Below are positions 35,324 through 44,915 of a stretch of DNA of 64,000 nt, in pieces (position 1 is the stretch's first letter; each line of letters starts with the position of its first letter). The stretch is from Variovorax paradoxus (GTDB taxonomy: Bacteria; Pseudomonadota; Gammaproteobacteria; Burkholderiales; Burkholderiaceae_C), in the NCBI RefSeq assembly GCF_030811855.1, contig NZ_JAUSRN010000004.1, forward strand, positions 1 through 64,000, read 5' to 3'. The notes beneath the pieces were generated by a model. It was not told where the DNA came from, ran no database searches, and was given only the letters and a program-made list of their open reading frames with translations. A program made the position numbers and the translations under genes.

Positions 35324-37259
35324 GGCGCGCCTCCTTCAAGCGTTCCATCTCCTTGTCATAGGCCTGTTGGAAGGCCCGGCCGAAGACGGCCTGGAAATCA
35401 TCCTCAACCGCCGCCGTTGTCTCCGCATGCAGCTTCTGCAGCTGGCGCCATAAACGCGCCTCGCGGCCGCCGGGCAGCAGCTTCTCGCCCAGTCCGCCGT
35501 CGTGCGGCGTGGCGGTGTTCAGCGCAGTGGGATCGAAGCGCCTCAGCACCGTGAGCAATGCGGCGCGCATGCCGGCCACCATGCCGAGCTGATGCGACTG
35601 CAGGTCGGCGAGCGCGTCATGCACGGCGGCTTCGGGCGACAGGAAGCCGGGCATGCGCGCGCCGAACATCTGCATCAGCACGGCGCGGCCGTTGGGAAGA
35701 ATCTTGAACGGGTTGTTTTCCTCGTCGACGATCATCGTGATCTCGGCGCGCACCTCGCGCTTGAGCATAGCGCGCGACGAGAGCAGTTCGATGGTGCCGT
35801 CGGTGAACGCGCGCATGAGCCGGCCGAGGCGGCGCATCGCCTCGGTGTCCAGCGGCTGCTGGCCGGCCACGTCGGGAACGCCGGCGCCTTCGAGAAAAGC
35901 CTTGAAGAGTTCGTCCGGCGAGGCGTTCGATGACGATGGCGATGCAGATGGCGCCGCAGCGGCAAGCGGCGGGGTCGCGGCAGGCTTGGGTTCCGGTGCG
36001 GTCTGTTCAGGCGCCGTGGCCTTCGCAGGCGGCGTGGTCTCCGTGCGAACGGCCGCGGCCGGCGCCAAGGCGGGAGGGCTCACGGGCTCGACAGGCGCCG
36101 CTGCTGCTGGTGGCGGTGGCGGCGGCGGCGCCGGTTCCGGCGGCGCGGGCACCTCTGCCTTCACCGGCTTCGCAACAGCCGGCGGATCGAAGGCCACCGG
36201 GTTCGGCGGCCTGAACTGCGCGGACACTTCCCGCGCATGGTTCGAATGGCTGTGCCCCTGCGGCGCGGCCGGCTTGGCCAGCAGGTCGAGCGCCGGGTGC
36301 ATATCGCTGAGCGGGTCTTCGTGGGTCAGCGCGGTCGGGCGCGGATCGGAAAGCGGCGAAGGTGCGTTGCTGTCGGCGGCAAAGAAAGAGAGCGGGTCCA
36401 CGCCACGCTTCAGCGCCACGTCGGACATGTCGTTGGCAGCCCGCGGGTTCAGTTCGGCCAACGGATCGACCGGGTTCCTGTGCGCCTGCGATGGCAGCTC
36501 AAAGGGCTCGTGCGCCATCGGGTCGGGCATGGGCTCGGCCGCACTCTGTTCGCGGCGCGGCGCGTTCGCGAGGATGGCGTCCCAATCGGCGGCGGAGGGA
36601 ATCTGCGAAGCAGCCGGACGAACGCTGGCCGGCGATGGCGATGGCGATGGCGATGGCACCGGTGCCGTTGCCGGTGCAGGCGGCGGAGCGTACACAGGCT
36701 TCGCAACGGGCGGCGGTTCCGATGGCGGCGGTGGCATGGCCACGGTGGCGGGCTGTGCCTCGCCAATGGGCAGCGCGCCCGCGCCGAAGAGATCGGAGAA
36801 CACATCGGACACCGGCGCGGCCGGCAGCAACGTGTCCATGGACGCTGGTGCCATCGCATTCGCGGGTGCGGGAACATCGCGCACGGGTGCGATGGGCGGT
36901 GGTGCCGTGGCCGGCATTGGCATTGGCGTTGCGGCCGCGGGGCGATGCCCGCTTGCAGCTTCCAGCACGTAGCTTCCGATGGTCACTCGGTCGCCATCGG
37001 CCACCGGCGATTCCTGCTCGTGCTGCAGCGTGCGTTCGTTGACGCCGATGGGCAGCACCGCGCTCATGTTGCGCAGCACCGCCACACCCTTGTCGTCGAA
37101 GCGCACGGTGGCCTGCAGGCGCGAGATCTGGCGCTGTTCGTCGGGCAGCACCAGATGGTTGTCGGGGCTGCGTCCGATCGTTCCACCGGGCGCCGCGAGA
37201 AGAGCCGAGGGCCCCGACGTCACCGGCCTGCCGGCATGTTCGATCACCGTCCAACGCAT
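35316..37259 (-). CDS. tagH: T6SS-associated FHA domain protein TagH (ImpI/Fha)
   Basis: TagH binds phosphothreonine and activates assembly once the kinase has acted. The 647-residue protein has an N-terminal FHA domain at about residues 20-100 (IGRSPDNHLVLPDEQRQISR). A long linker rich in Pro and Ala follows, with PAPSPSPSPSPA-type repeats, from about 110 to 450. The conserved C-terminal type VI FHA domain spans about 455-640. The linker is encoded by short tandem-like repeats and may vary in length between strains. It lies between the small lipoprotein gene and the phosphatase gene on the minus strand. Confidence 0.92.
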   Translation of the reverse strand: MRWTVIEHAGRPVTSGPSALLAAPGGTIGRSPDNHLVLPDEQRQISRLQATVRFDDKGVAVLRNMSAVLPIGVNERTLQHEQESPVADGDRVTIGSYVLEAASGHRPAAATPMPMPATAPPPIAPVRDVPAPANAMAPASMDTLLPAAPVSDVFSDLFGAGALPIGEAQPATVAMPPPPSEPPPVAKPVYAPPPAPATAPVPSPSPSPSPASVRPAASQIPSAADWDAILANAPRREQSAAEPMPDPMAHEPFELPSQAHRNPVDPLAELNPRAANDMSDVALKRGVDPLSFFAADSNAPSPLSDPRPTALTHEDPLSDMHPALDLLAKPAAPQGHSHSNHAREVSAQFRPPNPVAFDPPAVAKPVKAEVPAPPEPAPPPPPPPAAAAPVEPVSPPALAPAAAVRTETTPPAKATAPEQTAPEPKPAATPPLAAAAPSASPSSSNASPDELFKAFLEGAGVPDVAGQQPLDTEAMRRLGRLMRAFTDGTIELLSSRAMLKREVRAEITMIVDEENNPFKILPNGRAVLMQMFGARMPGFLSPEAAVHDALADLQSHQLGMVAGMRAALLTVLRRFDPTALNTATPHDGGLGEKLLPGGREARLWRQLQKLHAETTAAVEDDFQAVFGRAFQQAYDKEMERLKEARRA

Positions 37260-37305
37260 GGCATCTCCATGTTCATGTCGATCCGCGGCGCACCACCTGC
37301 GGCGT

Positions 37306-37710
37306 TCAACGCTTCATTCGCTTGGCCGCTTCGAAAGCGGGGCCCCAGACCGGGTGCTTGCGCTCGGCAACGCTCAGGTCGAAGTTGGGAAACGCATCGA
37401 GAAGCTTGCGAAATTGCGTGCGGCATTCGGGCACCTGGTTGGCCACGCAATAGCTGAAGGCCTCTAGCTTCATGGCGTCGAGCCGCGTGCCCGGCTCCGC
37501 CGCATCGAACACCGAGACACCGCCGCTCTTGAGCGTGGTGATCGCCTTGGCGTAATCACCTTCGTCGTAAGCCTGCTGAGCGCGTTCAAGCGTGGTGCGC
37601 GCCACTTGCTGGCTCAGCCGTTCGGGTTGCGGAGGCTCGGGCGGTGGCGTGGTCGTGCAACCGGCCATCAAAATTAACGTGAACGCCAAAGCAGGCAGAC
37701 ATGACTTCAA
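37306..37710 (-). CDS. T6SS-associated lipoprotein (TssQ-like)
   Basis: This 134-residue lipoprotein has lipobox MAGC with Cys18 as the lipidation site, then a short Pro-rich spacer (TTTPPPEPPQPERL). One or two TPR-like helices follow (ERAQQAYDEGDYAKAITTLK). A further segment carries two cysteines (CVANQVPEC) and the sequence FRKLLDAFPNFDLSVAE. Similar small lipoproteins accompany T6SS genes in Burkholderiales and are sometimes labelled TssQ; I assign that name from recollection. It is first in the minus-strand block and divergent from tssJ, so the outer-membrane link is a reasonable place of action. Confidence 0.72.
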   Translation of the reverse strand: MKSCLPALAFTLILMAGCTTTPPPEPPQPERLSQQVARTTLERAQQAYDEGDYAKAITTLKSGGVSVFDAAEPGTRLDAMKLEAFSYCVANQVPECRTQFRKLLDAFPNFDLSVAERKHPVWGPAFEAAKRMKR

Positions 37711-37841
37711 TCTTCTCTCCTACCTCGCAAAAGGCAATGCTTGAGACAGTGTGCCGCTGTCATTGCGACAGACACACGACGCGTCGCGGTTCGTGCGCAC
37801 GACTTCGATAATATAGGCCGCGAACCATTGAGGAAGATCTC
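37711..37841. promoter_or_regulatory. Divergent promoter region between lipoprotein gene and tssJ
   Basis: These 131 nt separate the two divergent T6SS blocks and must carry promoters both ways. TAATAT at 37809-37814 within an AT-rich patch is a plausible -10 for tssJ, but no good -35 stands at the right distance. A GAGGAAGA ribosome site lies just before the tssJ ATG. No clear operator was found. Confidence 0.4.
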
Positions 37842-38357
37842 ATGCATCGACGAACCTTGCTTCAAGGCGCACTTGCAACCGCACCGTTGTTTGGCGGCCT
37901 CAGTGGATGCGCATCGACAGCGAAGTCATTGCCCACACCTTATGCCGTGACCATTCGCATCGACGATGGCGTCAACCCCGACGGGCGCGGCCAGCCGGCG
38001 CCGATTCTCGTCAAGGTCTTCGAGCTGAAGTCCTCCGGCAACTTCGAGACGGCAGACTACTTTGCACTACAGGACCGCGACCGCGAAACGCTGTCGACGG
38101 AGCTCGTCAACGCCGACCAGGCCATCATGCGCAGCGGCGAAGAGCGCGTGTTCAAGCGCGAGGCGGGGCTCGACTCGCGCGCCATCGGCATCATTGCCGG
38201 CTACCGCAAGCTCGAGGCCTCGCGCTGGCGCATCGTGCTGCCGCTGAAGGAACCGAAGCAAACCAACCTCTACAAGGTGTGGCAGTTTTCGCCGAGCGAA
38301 CAAGGCGTGCGCATCGCCATTCGAAAGACGGGCATCGAGTTACTACCAACTCGTTAA
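37842..38357 (+). CDS. tssJ: Type VI secretion lipoprotein TssJ
   Basis: TssJ is the outer-membrane lipoprotein that anchors the TssLM membrane complex. The 171-residue protein has leader MHRRTLLQGALATAPLFGG, lipobox LSGC with Cys23, and a transthyretin-like beta-sandwich body (YAVTIRIDDGVNPD; PAPILVKVFELKSSGNFETADY). The transport segment SRWRIVLPLKEPKQTNLY is typical. It opens the plus-strand membrane-complex block tssJ-K-L-M. Confidence 0.93.
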   Translation: MHRRTLLQGALATAPLFGGLSGCASTAKSLPTPYAVTIRIDDGVNPDGRGQPAPILVKVFELKSSGNFETADYFALQDRDRETLSTELVNADQAIMRSGEERVFKREAGLDSRAIGIIAGYRKLEASRWRIVLPLKEPKQTNLYKVWQFSPSEQGVRIAIRKTGIELLPTR

Positions 38358-38523
38358 CTTCCATACTTTCAGTAATGCTTAAGTGCGAGTAGTCGTGCGA
38401 GAAATTCGGTGCAAAACGTAAGAAGCGCCGTGTAGCATCAAGAGAAAAAAATCGATCATTCGGGAGCCGTCGAAAAGACGCATCTCGCCGCTTCAGCGTG
38501 GGCACGCCCCAGGAGGTTCTTTG

Positions 38524-39900
38524 GTGACAGTTCGCAATCCGGGCGCCGGCAGGCAGGGCGCCCATCCGCAGGCGTTGGCGAATCGCGTGGTGTGGTCCGA
38601 GGGCATGTACCTGCGGCCCCAGCACTTCCAGCAGCTGGAGCGCTATGTCGAGCAGTACGTCACGCGCCGTACCGCCGGCCTGCAAGGCGCCTACTGGGGA
38701 TGGCTTCACCTGGACATCGACCGCGATGCCTATGCGCTCGGCCGCGTGTCGCTGCTGGGCGGCGCGGGCGTGCTGCCCGACGGCACGCCGTTCTCCTTCG
38801 GCGCCGAAGATGCGCCGCCGCCTTATGAAGTGCCGGGCGACCTGACCGACGAGCTCATCGTGCTCGCGCTGCCGCTGCGCCGCACCGGCAGCGAAGAGGT
38901 CATCTTCTCGGACGACGAAGGCTCGGCCGCGCGTTTCGGAGTGATCGAGCGCGAGGTGGCCGATGGCAACGCGGTGGCGCTCGGCCCCGCGGTGCTGCAG
39001 CTGGCCAGGCCGCGCCTGCGCCTTGCGCGCGCGTCGTCGCTCACGGCGGAGTGGCAGGCAATTGGCGCGGTGCGCGTGATCGAGCGCCGTACCGACCACA
39101 AGCTGGTGATCGACGCCAACTACATTCCGCCGGTGCTCGATGCCTCGGCACATGCCATGCTGCGCAGCATGATCGCCGAGCTGCATGGGCTGCTCACGCA
39201 GCGCTCGGAAGCACTGGCTTCGCGCCTCTCACAGCCTGGGCGCGGCGGCGTGAGCGAGGTCTCCGACTTCCTTCTGCTCGAACTCGTGAACCGCTATCTC
39301 GCAACCACCTGGCATGCGCAGCAGGCGGTGCAGGTGCACCCCGAGCAGCTGTTCACCGATTGGCTCAAGCTCGCCTGCCATCTCGCCACGCACACCTCGC
39401 CCACTCGGCGGCCTGTGGTGTGGCCGGTGTACGACCACGACAACCTCAACGAAAGTATTCGCCCATTGATGGAAGAGCTGCGGCGCTCGCTCTCGGCGGT
39501 GCTGGAGCAGAGCGCCATCGCCATCGAGCTGGAAGAGCGCAGCCATGGCGTGCGCGTGGGACGTATGCCCGATCCGGTGCTGGTGCGCAATGCGGGTTTC
39601 GTGCTCGCGGTGCATGCCGACCTGCCCGCCGACGCGATCCAGCAGCGCTTTCCAACGCAGGTCAAGATCGGTTCGGTCGAGCGCATCCGCGACCTCGTGC
39701 AACTGCAACTGCCCGGCGTGACGGTGCGGCCGCTGCCCGTGGCGCCGCGGCAGATTCCGTACAACGCGGGCTACCACTACTTCGAACTCGACAAGAGCGG
39801 CGACATGTGGCGCCAGCTCGAAAAATCGGGCGGCGTTGCAATGCACCTGGCCGGCGACTTCCCGGGCCTGGCCATGGAGTTCTGGGCAATTCGTCCGTGA
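38524..39900 (+). CDS. tssK: Type VI secretion baseplate subunit TssK
   Basis: TssK connects baseplate to membrane complex. The protein has VVWSEGMYLRPQHFQQLERYVE near the N-terminus, the family hallmark, and ends with YHYFELDKSGDMWRQLEKSG and LAMEFWAIRP. I favour GTG 38524, which sits 7 nt after AGGAGG; TTG 38521 is in frame but only 4 nt from that site. The result is 458 residues, normal for TssK. It precedes tssL by 8 nt. Confidence 0.94.
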   Translation: MTVRNPGAGRQGAHPQALANRVVWSEGMYLRPQHFQQLERYVEQYVTRRTAGLQGAYWGWLHLDIDRDAYALGRVSLLGGAGVLPDGTPFSFGAEDAPPPYEVPGDLTDELIVLALPLRRTGSEEVIFSDDEGSAARFGVIEREVADGNAVALGPAVLQLARPRLRLARASSLTAEWQAIGAVRVIERRTDHKLVIDANYIPPVLDASAHAMLRSMIAELHGLLTQRSEALASRLSQPGRGGVSEVSDFLLLELVNRYLATTWHAQQAVQVHPEQLFTDWLKLACHLATHTSPTRRPVVWPVYDHDNLNESIRPLMEELRRSLSAVLEQSAIAIELEERSHGVRVGRMPDPVLVRNAGFVLAVHADLPADAIQQRFPTQVKIGSVERIRDLVQLQLPGVTVRPLPVAPRQIPYNAGYHYFELDKSGDMWRQLEKSGGVAMHLAGDFPGLAMEFWAIRP

Positions 39901-39908
39901 GGGACCCT

Positions 39909-41279
39909 ATGAACGGTGTCAACGACATGGCCGTCGGTCCGGGAGGCTTCGTGCCGCCGAACCCGGGCGGCAGCATCAACAGCGGCAGCAACGACCACGC
40001 GGGCACGCCCCCGGCTTCGCGCGGCCTCGGGCAGCAACCCCAGTCATTCACCGCATGGCACGACGCGCGCCGTCCGCATGCGGGCGACACGGCGCTGGCG
40101 GGCAACAACCCGCTCGTGGCCGCGGCCAACCCGCTGCTCGACCTGATTCCGCAGATACGCGCCACCGGCCACCACGATGCACCGGCGCAATTGCGCGAGC
40201 ACCTGGTCGACGAGGTCAGGCGCTTCGAAACGCGCGCGCAGCAAAGCGGCATTGCACCCGAGGTGATCATCGGCGCGCGCTATTGCCTGTGCACCGCCGT
40301 CGACGAAGCCGCCGCGCTCACGCCTTGGGGCGGCAGCATCTGGTCGTCGCAGAGCCTGCTCGTGATGTTCCACAACGAGACCTGGGGCGGCGAGAAATTC
40401 TTCCAGCTGCTGTCGCGCCTGGTGCAGAACCCGCAGCAGCATCTGCAGCTCATCGAGCTCATCTATTTCTGCCTGGCAATGGGTTTCGAAGGGCGCTTTC
40501 GCGTCATCGACAACGGCCGCACGCAGCTCGAGACGCTCAAGCAGCGGCTGCTGCAGATCATCCGCCAGGCGCGCGGCGAAATCGCCGTGCCGCTCTCCCC
40601 GCATTGGCAGGACGCGAGCGCGCCGGTGCGCCGCACGCGCAACTGGCTGCCGCTGTGGGCCGTGGGCGCGGTGGCGGCGGTGCTGCTGGTGCTGGTGTTC
40701 GGCGTGCTCACGTTCAGCCTGGCCGGCCGCTCGGATGGTGCGTTCGCGGCCGTGAATGCGGTGCGCCTGCCGCAGACCGCGCGCGCCGTGGCGCAACCCG
40801 CGCCGCAGCCGCGGCTGCAGCGCTTTCTCGAACCCGAGATCCGCGACGGTCTGCTGACGGTGCGCGACGAGGCCGACCGCAGCGTGGTGGTGCTGCGCGG
40901 CGATGGCCTGTTCGCATCGGGCTCGGACCGCGTGCTCGACCGCTATGCGCCCGTGCTCGCGCGCGTGGCCGATGCGCTCAACTCCGTGGAGGGCAACGTG
41001 CTGGTCAGCGGCTTCAGCGACGACCAGCCGATTCGCAGCGTGCGCTTCCCGTCCAACTGGCAGCTTTCGCAGGCGCGCGCCGATGCGGTCAAGAAAATGA
41101 TCGCCACGCGCGTGACCCGGCCCGAGCGCCTGCGCGCCGAAGGCCGCGGCGACGCCGATCCGCTGGCGCCCAACGATTCGCCCGCCAACCGTGCGCGCAA
41201 CCGGCGGGTCGAGGTGACGCTGCTGGTGGCACCGGTGGCGGGCGCCGCAGCCGCAGTGCCGCAGGGAGGAGCCCGCTGA
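39909..41279 (+). CDS. tssL: Type VI secretion inner-membrane protein TssL with OmpA domain
   Basis: TssL is part of the trans-envelope complex with TssM and TssJ. The 456-residue protein has a cytoplasmic DotU/IcmH domain (CLCTAVDEAAALTPWGG; YFCLAMGFEGRFR) at about 75-230, one membrane segment near 245-272, and a periplasmic OmpA-like peptidoglycan-binding domain near 325-450 (VLVSGFSDDQPI; RAEGRGDADPL; NRRVEVTLL). The fused OmpA domain is the extended form of TssL. The stop overlaps the tssM start by 1 nt. Confidence 0.94.
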   Translation: MNGVNDMAVGPGGFVPPNPGGSINSGSNDHAGTPPASRGLGQQPQSFTAWHDARRPHAGDTALAGNNPLVAAANPLLDLIPQIRATGHHDAPAQLREHLVDEVRRFETRAQQSGIAPEVIIGARYCLCTAVDEAAALTPWGGSIWSSQSLLVMFHNETWGGEKFFQLLSRLVQNPQQHLQLIELIYFCLAMGFEGRFRVIDNGRTQLETLKQRLLQIIRQARGEIAVPLSPHWQDASAPVRRTRNWLPLWAVGAVAAVLLVLVFGVLTFSLAGRSDGAFAAVNAVRLPQTARAVAQPAPQPRLQRFLEPEIRDGLLTVRDEADRSVVVLRGDGLFASGSDRVLDRYAPVLARVADALNSVEGNVLVSGFSDDQPIRSVRFPSNWQLSQARADAVKKMIATRVTRPERLRAEGRGDADPLAPNDSPANRARNRRVEVTLLVAPVAGAAAAVPQGGAR

Positions 41280-44200
41280 TGCTGCGCGCGATTTTCCGTT
41301 TTCTCGTGAGCCGCGACCTGTGGGTCTTTCTCGGCCTCCTGGCCGTCGCGTTCCTGATCTGGGTCATCGGTCCCGTCATCGCGGTGGGCCGCTACCGGCC
41401 CTTCGAAAGCGAGTTCGTCCGCATCGTCGTGATCGCGCTGATGTTCGCGATCTGGATCGCGCGCGTGCTCTATCGCAAATGGCGCGAGCGGCGCCTCAAT
41501 GCCCAACTGCTCAACCAGCTGCGCACGCCGTCCGCGAAGGAGAAGGCCGCCAAGCCCGAAGACGCGCCCGAGATCAAGGAGCTGCAAAGCGGCTTCACCG
41601 ACGCCACCGCCATCCTGAAGAACATGCGATTCGGCACGGGCGCCGAAGGCAAGGCCGCGGGCCGCTTCGCGGTGTTCGACCGGCAGTACCTGTACCAGCT
41701 GCCCTGGTACATCTTCATCGGCGCGCCGGGCTCGGGCAAGACCACGGCGCTGGTCAACTCCGACCTCGACTTTCCGCTGGCAGACCAGCTCGGCAAGGCC
41801 GCGGTGCGCGGCATCGGCGGCACGCGCAACTGCGACTGGTGGTTCACCAACGAGGCGGTGCTCATCGACACCGCGGGGCGCTACACCACGCACGAGAGCA
41901 ACCGCGAAACCGACGAGGGCGAGTGGAAGGGCTTTCTCGACCTGTTGAAGAAGTTCAGGCCGCGCCAGCCGATCAACGGCGCGATCCTCACCATTAGCAT
42001 TGCCGACCTGCCGCTGGCCGACGACGCGCAGCGCGCGCGCCACGCCATGGCGCTGCGCAAGCGGCTGCTCGAACTGCGCAACGGCCTGGGCATCAACTTT
42101 CCGGTGTACGTGCTGGTCACCAAGACCGACTTGCTGGCCGGGTTCAACGAGTACTTCGGCTCGCTGGGCCGCGCCGAGCGCTCGCAGGTCTGGGGCTTTA
42201 CCTTTCCGATCGACGCCAATCCGGCGGACCCGGCGAAGGCCGATCTGCGCGAGCGCTTCCACCAGGAATACAAGCTGCTGCACCAGCGCCTGGACGAGCG
42301 CCTGCCCGAGCTGCTGGCGGCCGAGCCCGACCAGATGCGCCGCGCGCAGGCCTACCTGCTGCCGCAGCAGTTCGCGAGCTTCGAGGACATCCTCGGCACC
42401 TTCCTGGCCGACGTGTTCAACCCCTCGAAGTTCGAAGTCGCACCCATGCTCCGCGGCGTGTACTTCACCAGCGGCACGCAGGAAGGCACGGCCTTCGACC
42501 GCGTGATGGGCGCCATCAAGCGCTACCTGCAGGTCAACGCGCCGCCCGCGCCGCCGCCCGGCCCGGGCAAGAGCTACTTCCTGAAGGAGCTGCTGCAGCA
42601 GGTGATCTTCCGCGACGCGGGCGTGGCCGGCACCAACCTGCGCTGGTACCGGCGCAAGCGGGCCATCGACCTGGCGGGCTACAGCCTCATCGGGCTGCTG
42701 CTGGTGGTGCTGCTGGGGGCCGGCATCAACAGCTGGCGCAACAACCGCGACTACGTGGCCGAGGTCGACAACAACGCCAAGGCTTTCAACAAGGCCGCGG
42801 CGCGCGGCGAGCTGCCGACGGTGGTCGATTCGAACAGCGACATCGCAACCTCCTTGCCGGTACTCGACCGCTTGCGTGACCTGCCCAAGTCGAGCCAGTT
42901 CGACATCGGCGACCCGCCCGTCGGCTATCGCTTCGGCCTCTACCAGGGCGAGAAGCTCCAGGCCGCGACCGATGGTGTCTACCAGCGCGCGCTTGAGAGC
43001 GTGCTGCTGCCGCAGGCGGCGCAGCGCGTGGAGCAGGCCCTGCGCGAGGCTTCGAAGACCGATGCCGAATACAGCTATGAGGCGCTCAAGGCCTACCTCA
43101 TGCTTTACGACGCCGAGCGCTACGACGCCGACTTTCTGCAGGCCTGGCTGCTGACCGACGTGGACCGCAAGATCGGCGCCTCGCTCACGCGCGAGCAGCG
43201 TGCCAACCTCGAGACGCACTTGCAGGCGTTGTTCGCGGGGCGCGTGGTGACTTCGCCGTTCGCCAAGGACGACCGGCTGGTGACCGAGACGCGCGGCCGG
43301 CTGGCCGGCGTGCCGCTGGCGCAGCGCTCCTATGCGCGGCTGCGGCGCATCCTGCTGCAGACCAGCCCGCCCAACGCCTTCAGCATTGCGGAGGCGGCGG
43401 GGGCCGAGTCGGGGCTGGTCATCAAGCGCGCGAGCGGCAAGCCGCTGACCGACGGCATCCCGATGCTGTTCACCTACCGCGGCTATTGGGACATCTTCGA
43501 CAAGCGCATGGCGGAGACCACGCTCGCGCTCGAACAGGAAGACCGCTGGGTGCTGCAGATCCGCGCGCCGGGCATCACCGACATCACGTCGCGCGAGTTG
43601 CTGCTGCGCGAAGTGCGGCGGCTCTATCTCACCGACTACATCCGCGTCTGGGACGAGTACCTGGTCGACGTTCGCCTGGCCGACAGCCGCTCGCTGCTGC
43701 AGAGCATCCAGATGACGCGCGTGCTCTCGACCTCGGAATCGCCGATGTCGCGCCTCATTCGCGGCGCCGCGCGCGAGACCGACCTGCTGCGCAACCACGA
43801 TGAGGCCGCGCGCAGCCTGCTCGACCAGGCGCAGAACCGCGTGGCCAGCACGCGCGAGCGCATCGAGCAGCTCATCGGCCAGCCCGACGGCAGCCAACGC
43901 CGCAACACCGCGCTCGACAGGCCCGAGTCGCCGGTGGACAACCACTTTGCGCCGCTTCGCCGCATGGTGACCGCGCCCAAGGCCGGCGGCCAGGCGCCCA
44001 TCGACGCCACGGCTGCGCTCATCAACGAGCTCTACACTTTTCTCACGGCCACCGACACGGCCTTGCGCAGCGGCAACATCCCGCCTTCGAGCGATGCGGT
44101 CACCAAGGTGCAGGCCGAGGCGGGCCGCCTGCCGGTGCCGTTCCAGGGCATGCTGAACGATCTCTCGGCCACCGCGTCGTCCAAGGCTGCGGCGGTGACG

Positions 44201-44914
44201 CGGCAGAACATCGGGCAGAGCGCGGCCGCCACCATCGGCCAGTTCTGCAGCCAGGCGATTGCGGGGCGCTATCCGTTCTCGCGCGGGTCGAACCGCGACG
44301 TGGCCGCCGGCGACTTCGCGCAGCTCTTTGCGCCGGGCGGCATGATGGACGACTTCTTCCAGAAGAACCTGGCCTCGCAGGTGGACACCGCCGTTAACCC
44401 ATGGGCTTTCAAGAAGGGCGTGGACGGCAGCTCGCCGGGGCGCTCGGCGTACCTCGATTCGTTCCAGAAGGCGCAGGCGATCCGCGACGTGTTCTTCATG
44501 GGCATGGCGGGCGGGCGCACGCCCTCGTTCACCCTCGACATCCGGCCCGAGGACATGGACGCGGCCATCAGCCAGTTCACGCTCGACATCGACGGTCAGA
44601 CGGTGCGCTATGCGCACGGTCCGCAGGCGCCCAGCACCGTGAAGTGGCCCGGCCCGCGCAACAGCAACCAAGTGCGGCTGCAGGTGACCACGGCCAATGG
44701 CACGCCGGCCGGCGGCATCGTGACCGAAGGGCCATGGGCGCTGCACCGGCTGTTCGACAAGGCCTCGGTCTCCGCGGGCAACTCGCCCGAATCGTTCAAC
44801 GCCACTTTCGACTTTCAGGGCAAGAAGGTGGTGTTGGCGGTGACGGCGAACAGCGTCTACAACCCGCTGCGCCTGTCCCAGATGAACGGCTTTTCATGCC
44901 CGGGGAAGTCCTGA
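41279..44914 (+). CDS. tssM: Type VI secretion inner-membrane protein TssM (IcmF)
   Basis: TssM is the large inner-membrane protein that crosses the periplasm to TssJ. The 1211-residue protein has two N-terminal membrane segments at about residues 14-35 and 44-63, a cytoplasmic NTPase region with Walker A GAPGSGKTTAL near residue 148, a third membrane segment near 467-487, and a large periplasmic part that ends with the IcmF C-terminal domain (FTLDIRPEDMDAAISQFTLD). An intact Walker A is present. Start ATG 41279 sits within the tssL stop; the longer open frame upstream is a shadow. Confidence 0.95.
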   Translation: MLRAIFRFLVSRDLWVFLGLLAVAFLIWVIGPVIAVGRYRPFESEFVRIVVIALMFAIWIARVLYRKWRERRLNAQLLNQLRTPSAKEKAAKPEDAPEIKELQSGFTDATAILKNMRFGTGAEGKAAGRFAVFDRQYLYQLPWYIFIGAPGSGKTTALVNSDLDFPLADQLGKAAVRGIGGTRNCDWWFTNEAVLIDTAGRYTTHESNRETDEGEWKGFLDLLKKFRPRQPINGAILTISIADLPLADDAQRARHAMALRKRLLELRNGLGINFPVYVLVTKTDLLAGFNEYFGSLGRAERSQVWGFTFPIDANPADPAKADLRERFHQEYKLLHQRLDERLPELLAAEPDQMRRAQAYLLPQQFASFEDILGTFLADVFNPSKFEVAPMLRGVYFTSGTQEGTAFDRVMGAIKRYLQVNAPPAPPPGPGKSYFLKELLQQVIFRDAGVAGTNLRWYRRKRAIDLAGYSLIGLLLVVLLGAGINSWRNNRDYVAEVDNNAKAFNKAAARGELPTVVDSNSDIATSLPVLDRLRDLPKSSQFDIGDPPVGYRFGLYQGEKLQAATDGVYQRALESVLLPQAAQRVEQALREASKTDAEYSYEALKAYLMLYDAERYDADFLQAWLLTDVDRKIGASLTREQRANLETHLQALFAGRVVTSPFAKDDRLVTETRGRLAGVPLAQRSYARLRRILLQTSPPNAFSIAEAAGAESGLVIKRASGKPLTDGIPMLFTYRGYWDIFDKRMAETTLALEQEDRWVLQIRAPGITDITSRELLLREVRRLYLTDYIRVWDEYLVDVRLADSRSLLQSIQMTRVLSTSESPMSRLIRGAARETDLLRNHDEAARSLLDQAQNRVASTRERIEQLIGQPDGSQRRNTALDRPESPVDNHFAPLRRMVTAPKAGGQAPIDATAALINELYTFLTATDTALRSGNIPPSSDAVTKVQAEAGRLPVPFQGMLNDLSATASSKAAAVTRQNIGQSAAATIGQFCSQAIAGRYPFSRGSNRDVAAGDFAQLFAPGGMMDDFFQKNLASQVDTAVNPWAFKKGVDGSSPGRSAYLDSFQKAQAIRDVFFMGMAGGRTPSFTLDIRPEDMDAAISQFTLDIDGQTVRYAHGPQAPSTVKWPGPRNSNQVRLQVTTANGTPAGGIVTEGPWALHRLFDKASVSAGNSPESFNATFDFQGKKVVLAVTANSVYNPLRLSQMNGFSCPGKS

Positions 44915-44915
44915 C

